Below, piece after piece: positions 45,100 through 53,343 of a DNA stretch of 64,000 nucleotides. The DNA lies in assembly GCA_028291545.1 (NCBI GenBank), contig JAQGHR010000072.1, positions 186,001 to 250,000 of the forward strand. Direction: 5' to 3'. Numbering within the stretch: position 1 is the stretch's first letter; each line of letters opens with the position of its first letter. A program made the position numbers and the translations under genes. The notes below the pieces were generated by a model, which saw nothing but the letters and a program-made list of their open reading frames with translations, had not been told where the DNA came from and ran no database searches. Source of the stretch: Planctomycetota bacterium (GTDB taxonomy: Bacteria > Planctomycetota > Planctomycetia > Isosphaerales > Isosphaeraceae).

Positions 45100-45105
45100 T
45101 CCATC

Positions 45106-45351
45106 ATGGCTGACCCCGATAATGATCTCCCACCGAGCGAACTCCCGATCGCCCACGAGGCCCCGTGCCGCCACCTGCGCCACAAGGGGATGTACGTCTA
45201 CACGGACGGCATCTCGGGGGAGTCGCACCAGGATTACGACAACACGATTTATTGGTGTCTGACGACCATGAAGTCGTTCGGTCCGGACGACGACATGGTC
45301 GACGGTCCGGGCTGTCGCAACCCCGGGCGCACGTGTTACGAGGCGATTTGA
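45106..45351 (+). CDS. small Cys-containing protein, last gene of the molybdenum hydroxylase operon
   Basis: This 81-residue protein begins with an acidic N terminus, followed by PCRHLRHKGMYVYTDG and, near the end, WCLTTMKSFGPDDD and CRNPGRTCYEA. Four Cys (21, 51, 70, 77) could bind a metal. I recognise the pattern as one of a small, planctomycete-type conserved protein, but not its function. It starts 6 bases after the FAD subunit gene and a very strong terminator follows, so it is co-transcribed with the operon. Confidence 0.75.
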   Translation: MADPDNDLPPSELPIAHEAPCRHLRHKGMYVYTDGISGESHQDYDNTIYWCLTTMKSFGPDDDMVDGPGCRNPGRTCYEAI

Positions 45352-45380
45352 CGCCCGCATCGGTCGTCGATCCTAGCTTC

Positions 45381-45440
45381 AAGGAGCAACTCGGCCCGGT
45401 CCCGCGAATCGCCGTCGCGGGATCGGGCCGACTCCTTTTC
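45381..45440 (+). terminator. very strong intrinsic terminator after the molybdenum hydroxylase operon
   Basis: The hairpin has nested perfect helices: AAGGAG with CTCCTT outermost, then CGGCCCG with CGGGCCG, then TCCCGCGA with TCGCGGGA around ATCGCCG. The 3' arm runs into TTTTC. It starts 29 bases after the stop of the 81-residue gene. Confidence 0.88.
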
Positions 45441-45555
45441 GAGATTCGCTCTTGATCCGCACTGACGGCTCGCGCAATGTTAGTGAAGAGCCGTTCGGCT
45501 CGCGCTGAAAAGGCGTTACTCAGCCATCCGTTCCATTCTTCGGAGGAGCATCGCC

Positions 45556-45663
45556 GTGGGTGACAAAGCGCCGAAAGACAAAGCCAAGAAGAAGAAGATC
45601 GCAGACACCAAGAAGACCACGGCCAAGCCGAGCGCGGGCGCAGCGAAGACCGACAAGAAGTGA
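45556..45663 (+). CDS. 35-residue lysine-rich small protein
   Basis: A GTG at 45556 with GGAGGAG 7 bases upstream opens a 35-codon frame encoding a very basic peptide: 13 Lys, starting MGDKAPKDKAKKKK and ending KTDKK. Small proteins starting MGDK/MGDR-SPK-xK are found in many bacteria, with no known role to my knowledge. The ribosome site and the start pattern support it; the length is too short for ordinary gene calling. It is in its own position between the operon terminator and the HEAT-like gene on the opposite strand. Confidence 0.6.
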   Translation: MGDKAPKDKAKKKKIADTKKTTAKPSAGAAKTDKK

Positions 45664-45723
45664 GCCGCGCGTCGGGCGAGCGCCTGGGCGCTCGTCCGAC
45701 GGCCATCACGATCCTAGCCGTGG

Positions 45724-47166
45724 TCAAATCGTTGTCTGCACATGTGCCAGACTCCTCGACATCAGCATCGAGAGGAACGGATGCCCCGGCACCGCGTGCT
45801 GCGGGTCGCCGAGCTCGGCGGCAATCCTCATCCCGGCCCCCGCGAGATCCTCGCGGCCTTCGGCCATCCACGCGAGGGCCGTCCACAACAGCATGCGACG
45901 GTAGAGTTCGATCTGTCCCGAGATCCGACCCTCAAATAGAACACGGAACGGCCCGGGATCGCGGAGAGGATCGGGAGGAACGTCACCCTCTCGCAACGCG
46001 ATCTCGATGGCCAGACGACAAGCCAGTTCGGAATCATCGCGCCACGAAGGTCGCGCGTCCAGGACCATTTTCGCGTCTCCCCTCGGCGCCGTGTGGGTCG
46101 TCGGCCGGGCGTACTCCGGCGGGGTCCCGGTGAATATCGGCGCTGTCTGAAAGTCGGTTCCGGCCGAACGAGAGATCCAGGCGCGTGCCTCCGCGGTCAT
46201 CGATTCGCCCGAGAGCCAGCTCGCTCCACTCAGGAGTGCGATGGCCAACTCGTGCCGATCATGAACGGTGCCAATTCCGTGAGCAGTGACAAGCTCGGCG
46301 TAGTGACGCTCGGCCCTGTCCCGATCCGGGAAGACGGTCCCGCTGACCTGGCCGATCCCGCTCATGACGTCGCAGTCGAACATCGCGACCGCCCAGCCAT
46401 CGCTCTCCTCGACGAGTAGAGCGATCGGCCCACGTCCCTCGGCTGTCATGGAGCCGACTGCACTCCTCACGATTCGAGGTCGGGAAATCGTGGTGGCGAG
46501 TCCCCGGGCCTCCGCCGGTTCGGGCACGTGCGGATTGCCCGGGCTCTCTTTGATCGCTTTCCCGGCGGCTTCTCTGGTCCGGGGATCATCACTTTCCGTC
46601 AGGAGTTCGAGAAGTGCGCGGACTCCCGGTCCAGGCGATTCACGCGCCAGTCCTGCGATGATTTCTGCGCGGACTTCGGGCTCGATGCGAGAGAGCCCTT
46701 CGATGGCGACGGCAATGGAATCCGGGTCGCCTTCGATCTGTGCGGCCAGTTCGATGAGCGAGTCGTCGCCACCGATCAGGTCGTCCAGCTCATCTCGCAG
46801 CTCGACCAGGATCGGGCTCGCCTCGACGCGGCCGGAGCCGTCGAGGACACCGAGCGCCATCCACAATCGCTCCGTCGGCAAATCCATCTGATCGAGCAAC
46901 GCGGCGGCCAGTTCATCGAGCAGATCAGGACTTGCGAGCGCTTCGACCAGTTGCAGGAGGATCTCTCCGTCTCCCTCTCGCAAGTCCCGAAGCCTGGGCC
47001 GGACCGCCGATATGAGGGTTTCCTGGGAGAAGCCGCCGATCAGACGATCAAGTTGTTCGGCCAGTTTGGCTTCGTCCCACTCGGGATGATTGCGCGTCTC
47101 ATCGAGAAGGTCCGCCGGTGATCGCGGATCAAACCGGTGCGGTGACGCCGAGGACTGGTCACTCAT
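45724..47166 (-). CDS. HEAT-repeat-like hypothetical protein (480 aa)
   Basis: This soluble, acidic, helix-rich protein has an N-terminal half made of repeated helical pairs of HEAT/armadillo type (LLQLVEALASPDLLDELAAALLDQ, LIELAAQIEGDPDSIAVAIEGL, VRALLELLTESDDPRTREAAG). The C-terminal half is mixed alpha/beta with GPIALLVEESDGWAVAMFDCD. No enzyme motif was seen. The ATG at 47166 has GGAG 6 bases before it; the frame is open to 47268. It lies 38 bases after a metallophosphoesterase gene on the same strand, and that gene overlaps the helicase gene, so the three are probably one unit. Confidence 0.7.
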   Translation of the reverse strand: MSDQSSASPHRFDPRSPADLLDETRNHPEWDEAKLAEQLDRLIGGFSQETLISAVRPRLRDLREGDGEILLQLVEALASPDLLDELAAALLDQMDLPTERLWMALGVLDGSGRVEASPILVELRDELDDLIGGDDSLIELAAQIEGDPDSIAVAIEGLSRIEPEVRAEIIAGLARESPGPGVRALLELLTESDDPRTREAAGKAIKESPGNPHVPEPAEARGLATTISRPRIVRSAVGSMTAEGRGPIALLVEESDGWAVAMFDCDVMSGIGQVSGTVFPDRDRAERHYAELVTAHGIGTVHDRHELAIALLSGASWLSGESMTAEARAWISRSAGTDFQTAPIFTGTPPEYARPTTHTAPRGDAKMVLDARPSWRDDSELACRLAIEIALREGDVPPDPLRDPGPFRVLFEGRISGQIELYRRMLLWTALAWMAEGREDLAGAGMRIAAELGDPQHAVPGHPFLSMLMSRSLAHVQTTI

Positions 47167-47204
47167 CGTCTCCACTCCGAGAGGTGCGGATCGTGTCCCA
47201 TGGA

Positions 47205-47810
47205 TCAATCCCCGTCGCGCAGGTCGAGCGGAATGAGGAGATTCGCCCCGGTGTCGAGAATCCCGCATCGGCCATCACAGACCGCGCCCACTTCGATCAC
47301 ATACCGGCGATCCGGGTCCAGCTTGAGCGGATGGAAGCAGTCCCAGGCCACACGTCCGTCCGGCGTGAGGACTTTCCATCGGTGATGATGCCCGTGAATC
47401 ATCAGCCGGTGGGAACGCTCCGAGAAACTTCGCACGGGCAACTCTTCAGCGCCGGAGGTCCAAAGATCGAGGAGATTCTCCGCATCTCGCCAGGGTTCGA
47501 CGTGCGTGAACAGGCAATCCTCGAACTCGAGCCATGGCCGCAGCGAGGCGAAATAAGCCATGATCGCCGGGCCAAAGCGTTGACGAACCTCGTCATGAGT
47601 CTCGCGGCAGAGCCCGAAATCATGGTTGCCCCACACGCCAACGACTGGGGCCGCCATCAGCGCCGCGACGGTCTCCGCCAGGCATCGACCGTGTTCGAAC
47701 ACATCGCCGAGCATGATCAGCCGATCGACGCCCTCGCGTTCGAGCCGATCGAGCCCGGCTCTGAGGAATTCGACGTCCTCGTGAATGTCGGCGAGCAGGC
47801 CGTATCTCAT
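47205..47810 (-). CDS. metallophosphoesterase (calcineurin-like, YfcE/MJ0936-type)
   Basis: This 201-residue protein has the complete two-metal phosphoesterase set: GLLADIHED (D-x-H), MLGDVFEHG (GD), VWGNHDFG (GNHD), a later His segment and the C-terminal GHHHRW (GHxH). It is short and has no extra domain, like YfcE-type phosphodiesterases. The substrate is unknown. Its start overlaps the stop of the helicase gene by 4 bases (47807-47810), so it is translationally coupled to it. Confidence 0.88.
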   Translation of the reverse strand: MRYGLLADIHEDVEFLRAGLDRLEREGVDRLIMLGDVFEHGRCLAETVAALMAAPVVGVWGNHDFGLCRETHDEVRQRFGPAIMAYFASLRPWLEFEDCLFTHVEPWRDAENLLDLWTSGAEELPVRSFSERSHRLMIHGHHHRWKVLTPDGRVAWDCFHPLKLDPDRRYVIEVGAVCDGRCGILDTGANLLIPLDLRDGD

Positions 47811-49834
47811 GTCCGGGAACCGCTCGACCAGGAGAGGTCGCTCTCGGTCTCGATCGTCGCCCTCTCGTAGAGGGAGGCGTCGACCTCGGTCAGGAACCGG
47901 CTTGGCGAGGTGACGAGGGTCGGTCCCCGTCCTCCGCGAGAAACGGTGAGCGGATAGGTCAGGGTCAATTCATCCATGGCCCGGGTCACGGCCACGTAGA
48001 AGACCCGGCGTTCTTCTTCCAGACCACCGGGCTCGCCAAGTGCGCGTGCCGAGGGGAATCCGTCCTCAATCAGGCGTGGGACGAAGACCCGCGACCATTC
48101 CAGACCCTTGGCCTGATGGATGGTGCTGAGGACGAGTGTTCCGTCACCGCCGTCCTCGTCCGAGCCCAGCGTATCGACCCCGTACACGTCACCGGCCAGG
48201 AGGAGATCGGCGATCAACCGTTCCAGGCTGTCGTAGCGCGCCGCGAGGACGCCGAGCTGTTCGATGTCGGCGACGCGGTTCTCCGGCCTTTCGTACCGGG
48301 TTCGGATCGTCGCGGGATATCCTCCCTGGAGTATGGCCGCGATGGCCGCGGCAGGCTCGGTCTCGGGTCGGGCGGCCTGGATTTTCCGGATGTCCGAGAC
48401 GAACCCGGCGAAATAGCCCTTGCCCTTGGCCGGGACCAGGGACATGACCTCCGTCGTGGCCAGAGTGGCGAGCGGATCGGCCGTGGCCGAGAGCCTCGCC
48501 CAGATGGCGCCGGCTTTCGCGGGACCGATCCCCGGCAACAGCAAAAGCAAGCGACGCCACGCCGCCTCATCGCGCGGATTCACGATCACGCGAAGGAAGG
48601 CGAGGACATCTTTGATGTGGGCCTGCTCGAAGAAACGCAGGCCGCTGCGGACCGTGTAGCGGATGCCTCGCGAAACCAGCTCCGCCTGCAACAGGATGCT
48701 GTCGTGGTGGTTCCGATACAGCACGGCCATCCGGCTCAGCCCGATCCCCTGCTCGTGACCGTCGAGGATGAGCTGGCAGAGGAGTTCCGCTTCCTCATAG
48801 GCGTCCGCAGTCGGAATCACGACGGGCCTCAGGCCTGCCGGACGGGCCGAGACGAGTGTCTTGGGAAAGCCCGACGAATTGTGAACGATCGAGGCATTGG
48901 TGAATGCCACGATCTCCGGCGTCGATCGGTAATTGATTTCCAGGCGAAAGAGCTTGGCGCCGGGGTTGCGCTCGGGGAATTTCAGGATATTGTCGTAGTT
49001 CGCTCCCCGAAATTTGTAGATCGACTGGGCGTCGTCCCCCACCGCCGTCAGATTTCCCGTCCCCGCGCGAGCGATGGATTCGACAAGCTCCACCTGGACG
49101 AGGTTCGTGTCCTGCATCTCATCGACGAGAATATGCGTGAACTGCCGACCGAGCCGCGCCCTCTGGTCCGGGAATTCCGTGATCAGACGGCCCCATTGTC
49201 CGAGCAGATCGTCGTAATCCATGCAGTTCGCGGCCCGCTTCCGCTCGGCATAATAGCGTGCAGCATCCTCGATCTTGGGGATCCATTCCGTCACGCTCGG
49301 GTGCCGCTCGGCCACGAGCTCCGCCAGCGGACGGCGCACGTTGAACGCGAAGCTGATCAGGTGTCCGAGCACGTCTGCCTTGGGGAGCAAGGATCCGGTG
49401 CCGATCAGGCCGGCGTCGTCCATGGCCAGTCGGAGGAGATCGTTCTGGTCCTCGCCATCCAGGATGGTGAAGTTGGGCCCGAATCCCAACGGCTCGGCGC
49501 AACGGCGGAGCAATCGGTTTCCGATATGGTGGAACGTGCCGGCCCAGACCTTCGCGACGCGCGGCCCGATGATCGATTCGAGACGGCCCACCATCTCCCG
49601 GGCGGCGCGGCGTGTAAACGTCACCAGCAGGATCGACTCGGGCGGGACCCCCTTTGCGATCAGATAGGCCACGCGATAGGTGATGACTCGTGTCTTGCCC
49701 GAACCAGGCCCGGCGAGGATCAAGTTGAACCCGTCCGGTGCCGTGGCCGCAGCGCGCTGCGGTGCATTCAGCTCCCTCTCGAACGCGTCCCGGAGCCGGT
49801 CGTTCGACGACTTGTGGAGCGTGATCTTACGCAT
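47807..49834 (-). CDS. UvrD/Rep-family ATP-dependent DNA helicase
   Basis: This 675-residue superfamily 1A helicase, 3'-to-5' by family, has motif I LAGPGSGKTR (residues 40-49), motif Ia VTFTRRAAREM, motif II VDEMQDTN (DExQ; usually DEFQDTN), motif III AVGDDAQSIYKFRGA, motif IV RLEINYRSTPEIV, and near the C terminus VLSTIHQAKGLEW and RRVFYVAVTRA (motifs V and VI). It is related to PcrA/UvrD/Rep but is shorter in the 2B region and lacks the C-terminal Tudor-like tail. Its partners in the same transcription unit, a phosphoesterase and a HEAT-like protein, are unusual for UvrD. A role in DNA repair or replication restart is assumed from family. Confidence 0.93.
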   Translation of the reverse strand: MRKITLHKSSNDRLRDAFERELNAPQRAAATAPDGFNLILAGPGSGKTRVITYRVAYLIAKGVPPESILLVTFTRRAAREMVGRLESIIGPRVAKVWAGTFHHIGNRLLRRCAEPLGFGPNFTILDGEDQNDLLRLAMDDAGLIGTGSLLPKADVLGHLISFAFNVRRPLAELVAERHPSVTEWIPKIEDAARYYAERKRAANCMDYDDLLGQWGRLITEFPDQRARLGRQFTHILVDEMQDTNLVQVELVESIARAGTGNLTAVGDDAQSIYKFRGANYDNILKFPERNPGAKLFRLEINYRSTPEIVAFTNASIVHNSSGFPKTLVSARPAGLRPVVIPTADAYEEAELLCQLILDGHEQGIGLSRMAVLYRNHHDSILLQAELVSRGIRYTVRSGLRFFEQAHIKDVLAFLRVIVNPRDEAAWRRLLLLLPGIGPAKAGAIWARLSATADPLATLATTEVMSLVPAKGKGYFAGFVSDIRKIQAARPETEPAAAIAAILQGGYPATIRTRYERPENRVADIEQLGVLAARYDSLERLIADLLLAGDVYGVDTLGSDEDGGDGTLVLSTIHQAKGLEWSRVFVPRLIEDGFPSARALGEPGGLEEERRVFYVAVTRAMDELTLTYPLTVSRGGRGPTLVTSPSRFLTEVDASLYERATIETESDLSWSSGSRT

Positions 49835-50079
49835 TGGAGGCGGTCCGGAGAGCTTGATTCGAAAGGAGCGATTCGAGATTCAAGAAGCTCCGCCGGTTTC
49901 TCCGGGGTAGCATCCGGTCCACTCTCTCGAATGGCCCGTCTCGAGTCCCCAACATCCCCTGATGGTAACCTCTGAGCGAGACAGGGCATTGGGGTTTCCG
50001 TGTTGGGTCGATTCGTTATCATACTCCCAGCACCCGCCCGGATCAAAGCCGGGCTCGCACCACGGATGGAGCGGCTCTC

Positions 50080-50883
50080 ATGTCGAGCATCGAACCGGAA
50101 TCGGCAACGACGATCATTCGCGAGCCCAGGGTTTACCTCGTCGGACGACAGGCGATCGACGACGCGGCCCTCGCGCGATTTCTCGCCGATGAGGACGTCA
50201 GTCACTGGACGACCGACACCGAGGAGGCTGGAGAGACGCTCGTCGAGGTCGCCGGCCGTCTCTGCTACAAGTCCTATGCTCGCCCGCGTCCGGGCGGGAA
50301 CGCGGCCTACATCGGCCACATCCTGGAAGTGGGGCACGGCTCGGTGCTGGAGCACGCCGTCTTCAACTTCATCATCACGGGCGTCAGTCGATCGTTCACG
50401 CACGAGCTGGTGCGGCATCGGGCCGGCTTCGGATACTCGCAGCTCAGCCAGCGATTCGTCGATGAATCCCGATGCTCGTTCGTTGAGCCCGATCCGATCG
50501 CCGACGACCCGGAGCTGCACAAGATCTGGCTCGACACCATCGCCGTCTGCCAGACGGCCTATAAAGCCCTGGCGGATGGATTGAATGCGCGTTTTAAATC
50601 CATCGAAGACAAGACGCTCCGTCGAAAAAAGGCTCGCGAGGCCGCTCGATCCGTCTTGCCGAACGCGACGGAGACCCAGATTTTCGTCACCGGGAATGCC
50701 CGTGCCCTCCGCCACTTCATCGAGATGCGCGGCGACGCCGCGGCCGACGCCGAGATCCGCAAGGTGGCCATCGCGATGTTGAAGGCCCTCCAGGAGGAGA
50801 GCCCCAACCTCTTCGGTGATTACGATTTGGTTGACCTACCCGGCGGCGGTCAGGCGACTTCGACGGCTCATCGCAAAGTTTGA
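50080..50883 (+). CDS. thyX: FAD-dependent thymidylate synthase
   Basis: Makes dTMP from dUMP using methylenetetrahydrofolate with FAD/NADPH. This 267-residue protein has the ThyX segments LCYKSYARPRPG, GHGSVLEHAVFNFIITGVSR and HELVRHRAGFGYSQLSQRF. The signature is RHR (112-114) then eight residues before Ser123; the classical motif is RHRx7S, so one extra residue is present. The C-terminal NATETQIFVTGNARALRHFIEMR helix with the substrate Arg is intact. GGAG is found before the ATG. It is monocistronic, ending against the VCBS-type gene with a hairpin in between. No ThyA is seen in the window. Confidence 0.93.
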   Translation: MSSIEPESATTIIREPRVYLVGRQAIDDAALARFLADEDVSHWTTDTEEAGETLVEVAGRLCYKSYARPRPGGNAAYIGHILEVGHGSVLEHAVFNFIITGVSRSFTHELVRHRAGFGYSQLSQRFVDESRCSFVEPDPIADDPELHKIWLDTIAVCQTAYKALADGLNARFKSIEDKTLRRKKAREAARSVLPNATETQIFVTGNARALRHFIEMRGDAAADAEIRKVAIAMLKALQEESPNLFGDYDLVDLPGGGQATSTAHRKV

Positions 50884-50893
50884 GATTCCCACT

Positions 50894-50928
50894 GGGCGAG
50901 CGAGCCTCGAATTCTCGCTCGTTCGCCC
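50894..50928. terminator. hairpin between convergent thyX and the FG-GAP protein gene
   Basis: GGGCGAGCGAG and CTCGCTCGTTCGCCC form a GC-rich stem with a small bulge. It lies in the 54-base gap between two converging genes, where it could serve both. There is no marked T run. Confidence 0.5.
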
Positions 50929-50937
50929 CGAGGATTC

Positions 50938-53343
50938 TCAACCGGGATGACCGAACAGGTGGATCGCCGCATCGCGGACGCGATGCTTCTGTTGCATGAG
51001 TAGCGGCGTGAAGTCGGTATCCGACTCGGTGTCGATGCTACGAAGTGTCAATGATGTCGAGGTGACACCCAGGAGAGCCGGCACCAGGACATTATTTGAA
51101 GCGGCCTTACCAAACGGTGTGATCAACGAACCACCGTTGAACAAGGGGTTCGAGTAGCGGATATACGCCTTCGCCGCACCAGGATCGTAAACCGCCTCGT
51201 CCGTCTTGCCGTCGCCATCGAAATCCCCGGGTGCCATCATGTTCTTGGCATTGGGGACTCCGAACTGGAGGACGCGCGAGCCGCCGTTGAACAGGGGGTT
51301 CGAGTACCGGATGTAATACTTCGCTTCCACCGGGTCGAAGACCGCCTCATCCGTCTTGCCGTCGCCGTCGAAGTCTCCGGGGATCATCGTGTTCTTGCCG
51401 TTGGGGACCCCGAACTGGAGGACGCGCGAGCCGCCGTTGAACGCGGGGTTCGAGTACCGGATGTAGTACTTCGCTTCCACCGGGTCGAAGATGCACTCAT
51501 CGGTCTTCCCGTCTCCATCGAAATCGCCGGGGACCATCATGCATCGGCCATTCGGCACGCCGAACTGCTGAACCCGAGATCCACCGCCCGAATAGCGAAT
51601 ATAATACGTAGCCGTGGTGGGGTCGAAGACGCATTCATCCGTCTTGCCGTCGCCGTCGAAGTCGCCCGCGACGAACTGGTTCTTCCCGTTGGCGATCCCG
51701 AACTGCTGGATCCGGTCCGGAATACCGCTGGAATAATGGATGGTGTAGGTCGCCGTCGTCGGATCGAAGACGGCCAGATCCGTCTTGCCGTCGCCGTCAA
51801 AATCACCGGGCGGGAACTTGCGACTGCCGTTGCTTCCCGGATTCGATGGATCGCCACCTGAGCTGCCGGGGTGCTGGACGGCGAGCGCGATGAAAAGATT
51901 GGCCGGATTACTGCTGACGAGCGGGATGGATCCGAAGGATACCGGGGGCCGAGCCGTCCCATAGACCGCGATGGTTCCGGAGCCATTGACCGCGATCCCC
52001 GTGGGAGTGTCGCTCCCGGTACCTCCCGCGGTTCGAACGTCGAGTACGCCGCCGGTCAGGTTCACCTTCGCGATCAAGATGTCGTCCGACCCGGCGCTGG
52101 CGACCGCGAACCCGCCGACATTTCCCGTGCCCTGGAAGGATGCGGTGAGGTAACCATTTCCCGAGGGATCCACCGCGACGCTGGGCAAGTCCGCGGCGCC
52201 GACTGCGCCCGACACGCCGAGGTCGTGAACCGAGGCGAGGACACCCGACGGCGTGAGCGTTGCAACAAACAATCCCCGGGCCGAGGCCGTGGAGATGGTG
52301 ACGGCGCCAAAGGCTGCGGTGCCGGAATACCGGCCGATGAGGTACGTGTTGCCCGGAGGATCCACGGCGACCCCCGACGCATTGTCCTCCCCTGCCCCCC
52401 CGAACGCACGCCCGTAGACCAGGTTGCCGGATGGGTCGAGCTTGGCGACGAAGGCATCGCTCGTCGAGACGTTATTCGCGTCCTTCACGCTCGTCGCCGT
52501 CACTCCTGGCCCGAAGGTCACCGTAGCTCGGAAAACCCCGGCTACGAACGCGTCCCCGGCCGCATCCAGCGCCACGGCATTTCCGCGACTACCCAGGGTG
52601 CTCGCGCTGATCGAGAAATTCTTGGCCCAGGTGAAGCTCCCTGTGGGTGAGAGCCGCGCGACAAACGGCTCTTGGGCGTTCGTGGTAGTCGTCAGATTCG
52701 TCCCGCCGAACGCGGCGGTCTGCTCAAAAACCCCGGTGACGGTTGCCGTCCCCGAGGGATCGACGGCGATCGCCAGGCCCTGATTCACGGCCCCCTTGGA
52801 CCCTCCCGTGGTCACGCCATAGCTCGATGCACCGAAGGAGCCATTTGGGGCGAGCTTCAAGACGAAGGCGTCGATCCGCTCAAATGTCGAGACGGTGTGA
52901 GTGCCCGGATGCGCCGGATCAAAATCGAGGGTTCCACTATAAAACCCGGTCACGAAGACATCGCCGGCGGCGTCGACCGCGATACCACGGCCCTGGCTCG
53001 ACCCGATCCCCGAATTGCCATAGTGGTGGGACCACAGGAGCTGGCCGCTGGGAGAGAACTTGGCTACGAGAACATCGGTCGAGCCGGTTGCCACACCGCC
53101 AGCCGAAGTATCCAGACTGGTTTGCCCGCTAAAGGCCCCGGTAACGTAGGTATTCCCGGTGTTATCGATCGCAATGGCCGCCGGCCCGAGTGCTGAGTTC
53201 CCGCCGATACCGAACGCCGCGGTGAAATCGATCGTCATCAAGGCTCGCGTCTCAAGCTGTTCAAGGGCAAGCCGTCCTGCATGAATCGGCCGCCGGGCTC
53301 GGTCGCCCCGTCCAAGATGCTGCGACATGGCTCTATGGATCAT
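50938..53343 (-). CDS. large secreted repeat protein with SBBP-type and FG-GAP/VCBS repeats
   Basis: This protein has about 801 residues. The N terminus carries LALEQLETRALM (about residues 25-36), the planctomycete extracellular-protein motif that marks many surface proteins of this phylum and stands in for an ordinary signal peptide. Residues about 38-520 are a series of units of the form VTGAFSGQ... AIDNTGNTYVTG (SBBP beta-propeller repeats). Residues about 530-760 hold five FG-GAP units with GDFDGDGKTDxxVxDP, calcium-binding like those of VCBS/integrin repeats. A short tail follows. I chose the ATG at 53343, with AGGA 11 bases upstream; an ATG at 53355 is the alternative. It is a structural or adhesive surface protein. 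Confidence 0.85.
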   Translation of the reverse strand: MIHRAMSQHLGRGDRARRPIHAGRLALEQLETRALMTIDFTAAFGIGGNSALGPAAIAIDNTGNTYVTGAFSGQTSLDTSAGGVATGSTDVLVAKFSPSGQLLWSHHYGNSGIGSSQGRGIAVDAAGDVFVTGFYSGTLDFDPAHPGTHTVSTFERIDAFVLKLAPNGSFGASSYGVTTGGSKGAVNQGLAIAVDPSGTATVTGVFEQTAAFGGTNLTTTTNAQEPFVARLSPTGSFTWAKNFSISASTLGSRGNAVALDAAGDAFVAGVFRATVTFGPGVTATSVKDANNVSTSDAFVAKLDPSGNLVYGRAFGGAGEDNASGVAVDPPGNTYLIGRYSGTAAFGAVTISTASARGLFVATLTPSGVLASVHDLGVSGAVGAADLPSVAVDPSGNGYLTASFQGTGNVGGFAVASAGSDDILIAKVNLTGGVLDVRTAGGTGSDTPTGIAVNGSGTIAVYGTARPPVSFGSIPLVSSNPANLFIALAVQHPGSSGGDPSNPGSNGSRKFPPGDFDGDGKTDLAVFDPTTATYTIHYSSGIPDRIQQFGIANGKNQFVAGDFDGDGKTDECVFDPTTATYYIRYSGGGSRVQQFGVPNGRCMMVPGDFDGDGKTDECIFDPVEAKYYIRYSNPAFNGGSRVLQFGVPNGKNTMIPGDFDGDGKTDEAVFDPVEAKYYIRYSNPLFNGGSRVLQFGVPNAKNMMAPGDFDGDGKTDEAVYDPGAAKAYIRYSNPLFNGGSLITPFGKAASNNVLVPALLGVTSTSLTLRSIDTESDTDFTPLLMQQKHRVRDAAIHLFGHPG
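51120..51570. repeat. tandem 150-bp in-frame repeats (FG-GAP units)
   Basis: Three consecutive units with a period of exactly 150 bases (50 codons) encode the last FG-GAP repeats of the protein at 50938-53343. For example GACGCGCGAGCCGCCGTTGA recurs at 51271 and 51421. Identity is very high at the DNA level, so copy number could change by slippage or recombination. They are coding, not CRISPR. Confidence 0.85.

Noticed and set aside
40813-45360. 1515-residue minus-strand open frame across the molybdenum hydroxylase operon
   Set aside because: It is the antisense shadow of three clearly identified genes with full cofactor motifs, and it runs through a dispersed repeat. High GC with strong third-position bias keeps the opposite frame open.
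48116-49975. 619-residue plus-strand frame opposite the helicase gene
   Set aside because: The helicase has all superfamily 1 motifs on the minus strand; the plus frame is a low-complexity shadow rich in Arg, Asp and Gly.
51120-51830. CRISPR-like regular repeats
   Set aside because: The period is 150 bases, the units are in frame and encode FG-GAP modules; there are no short repeats with unique spacers.
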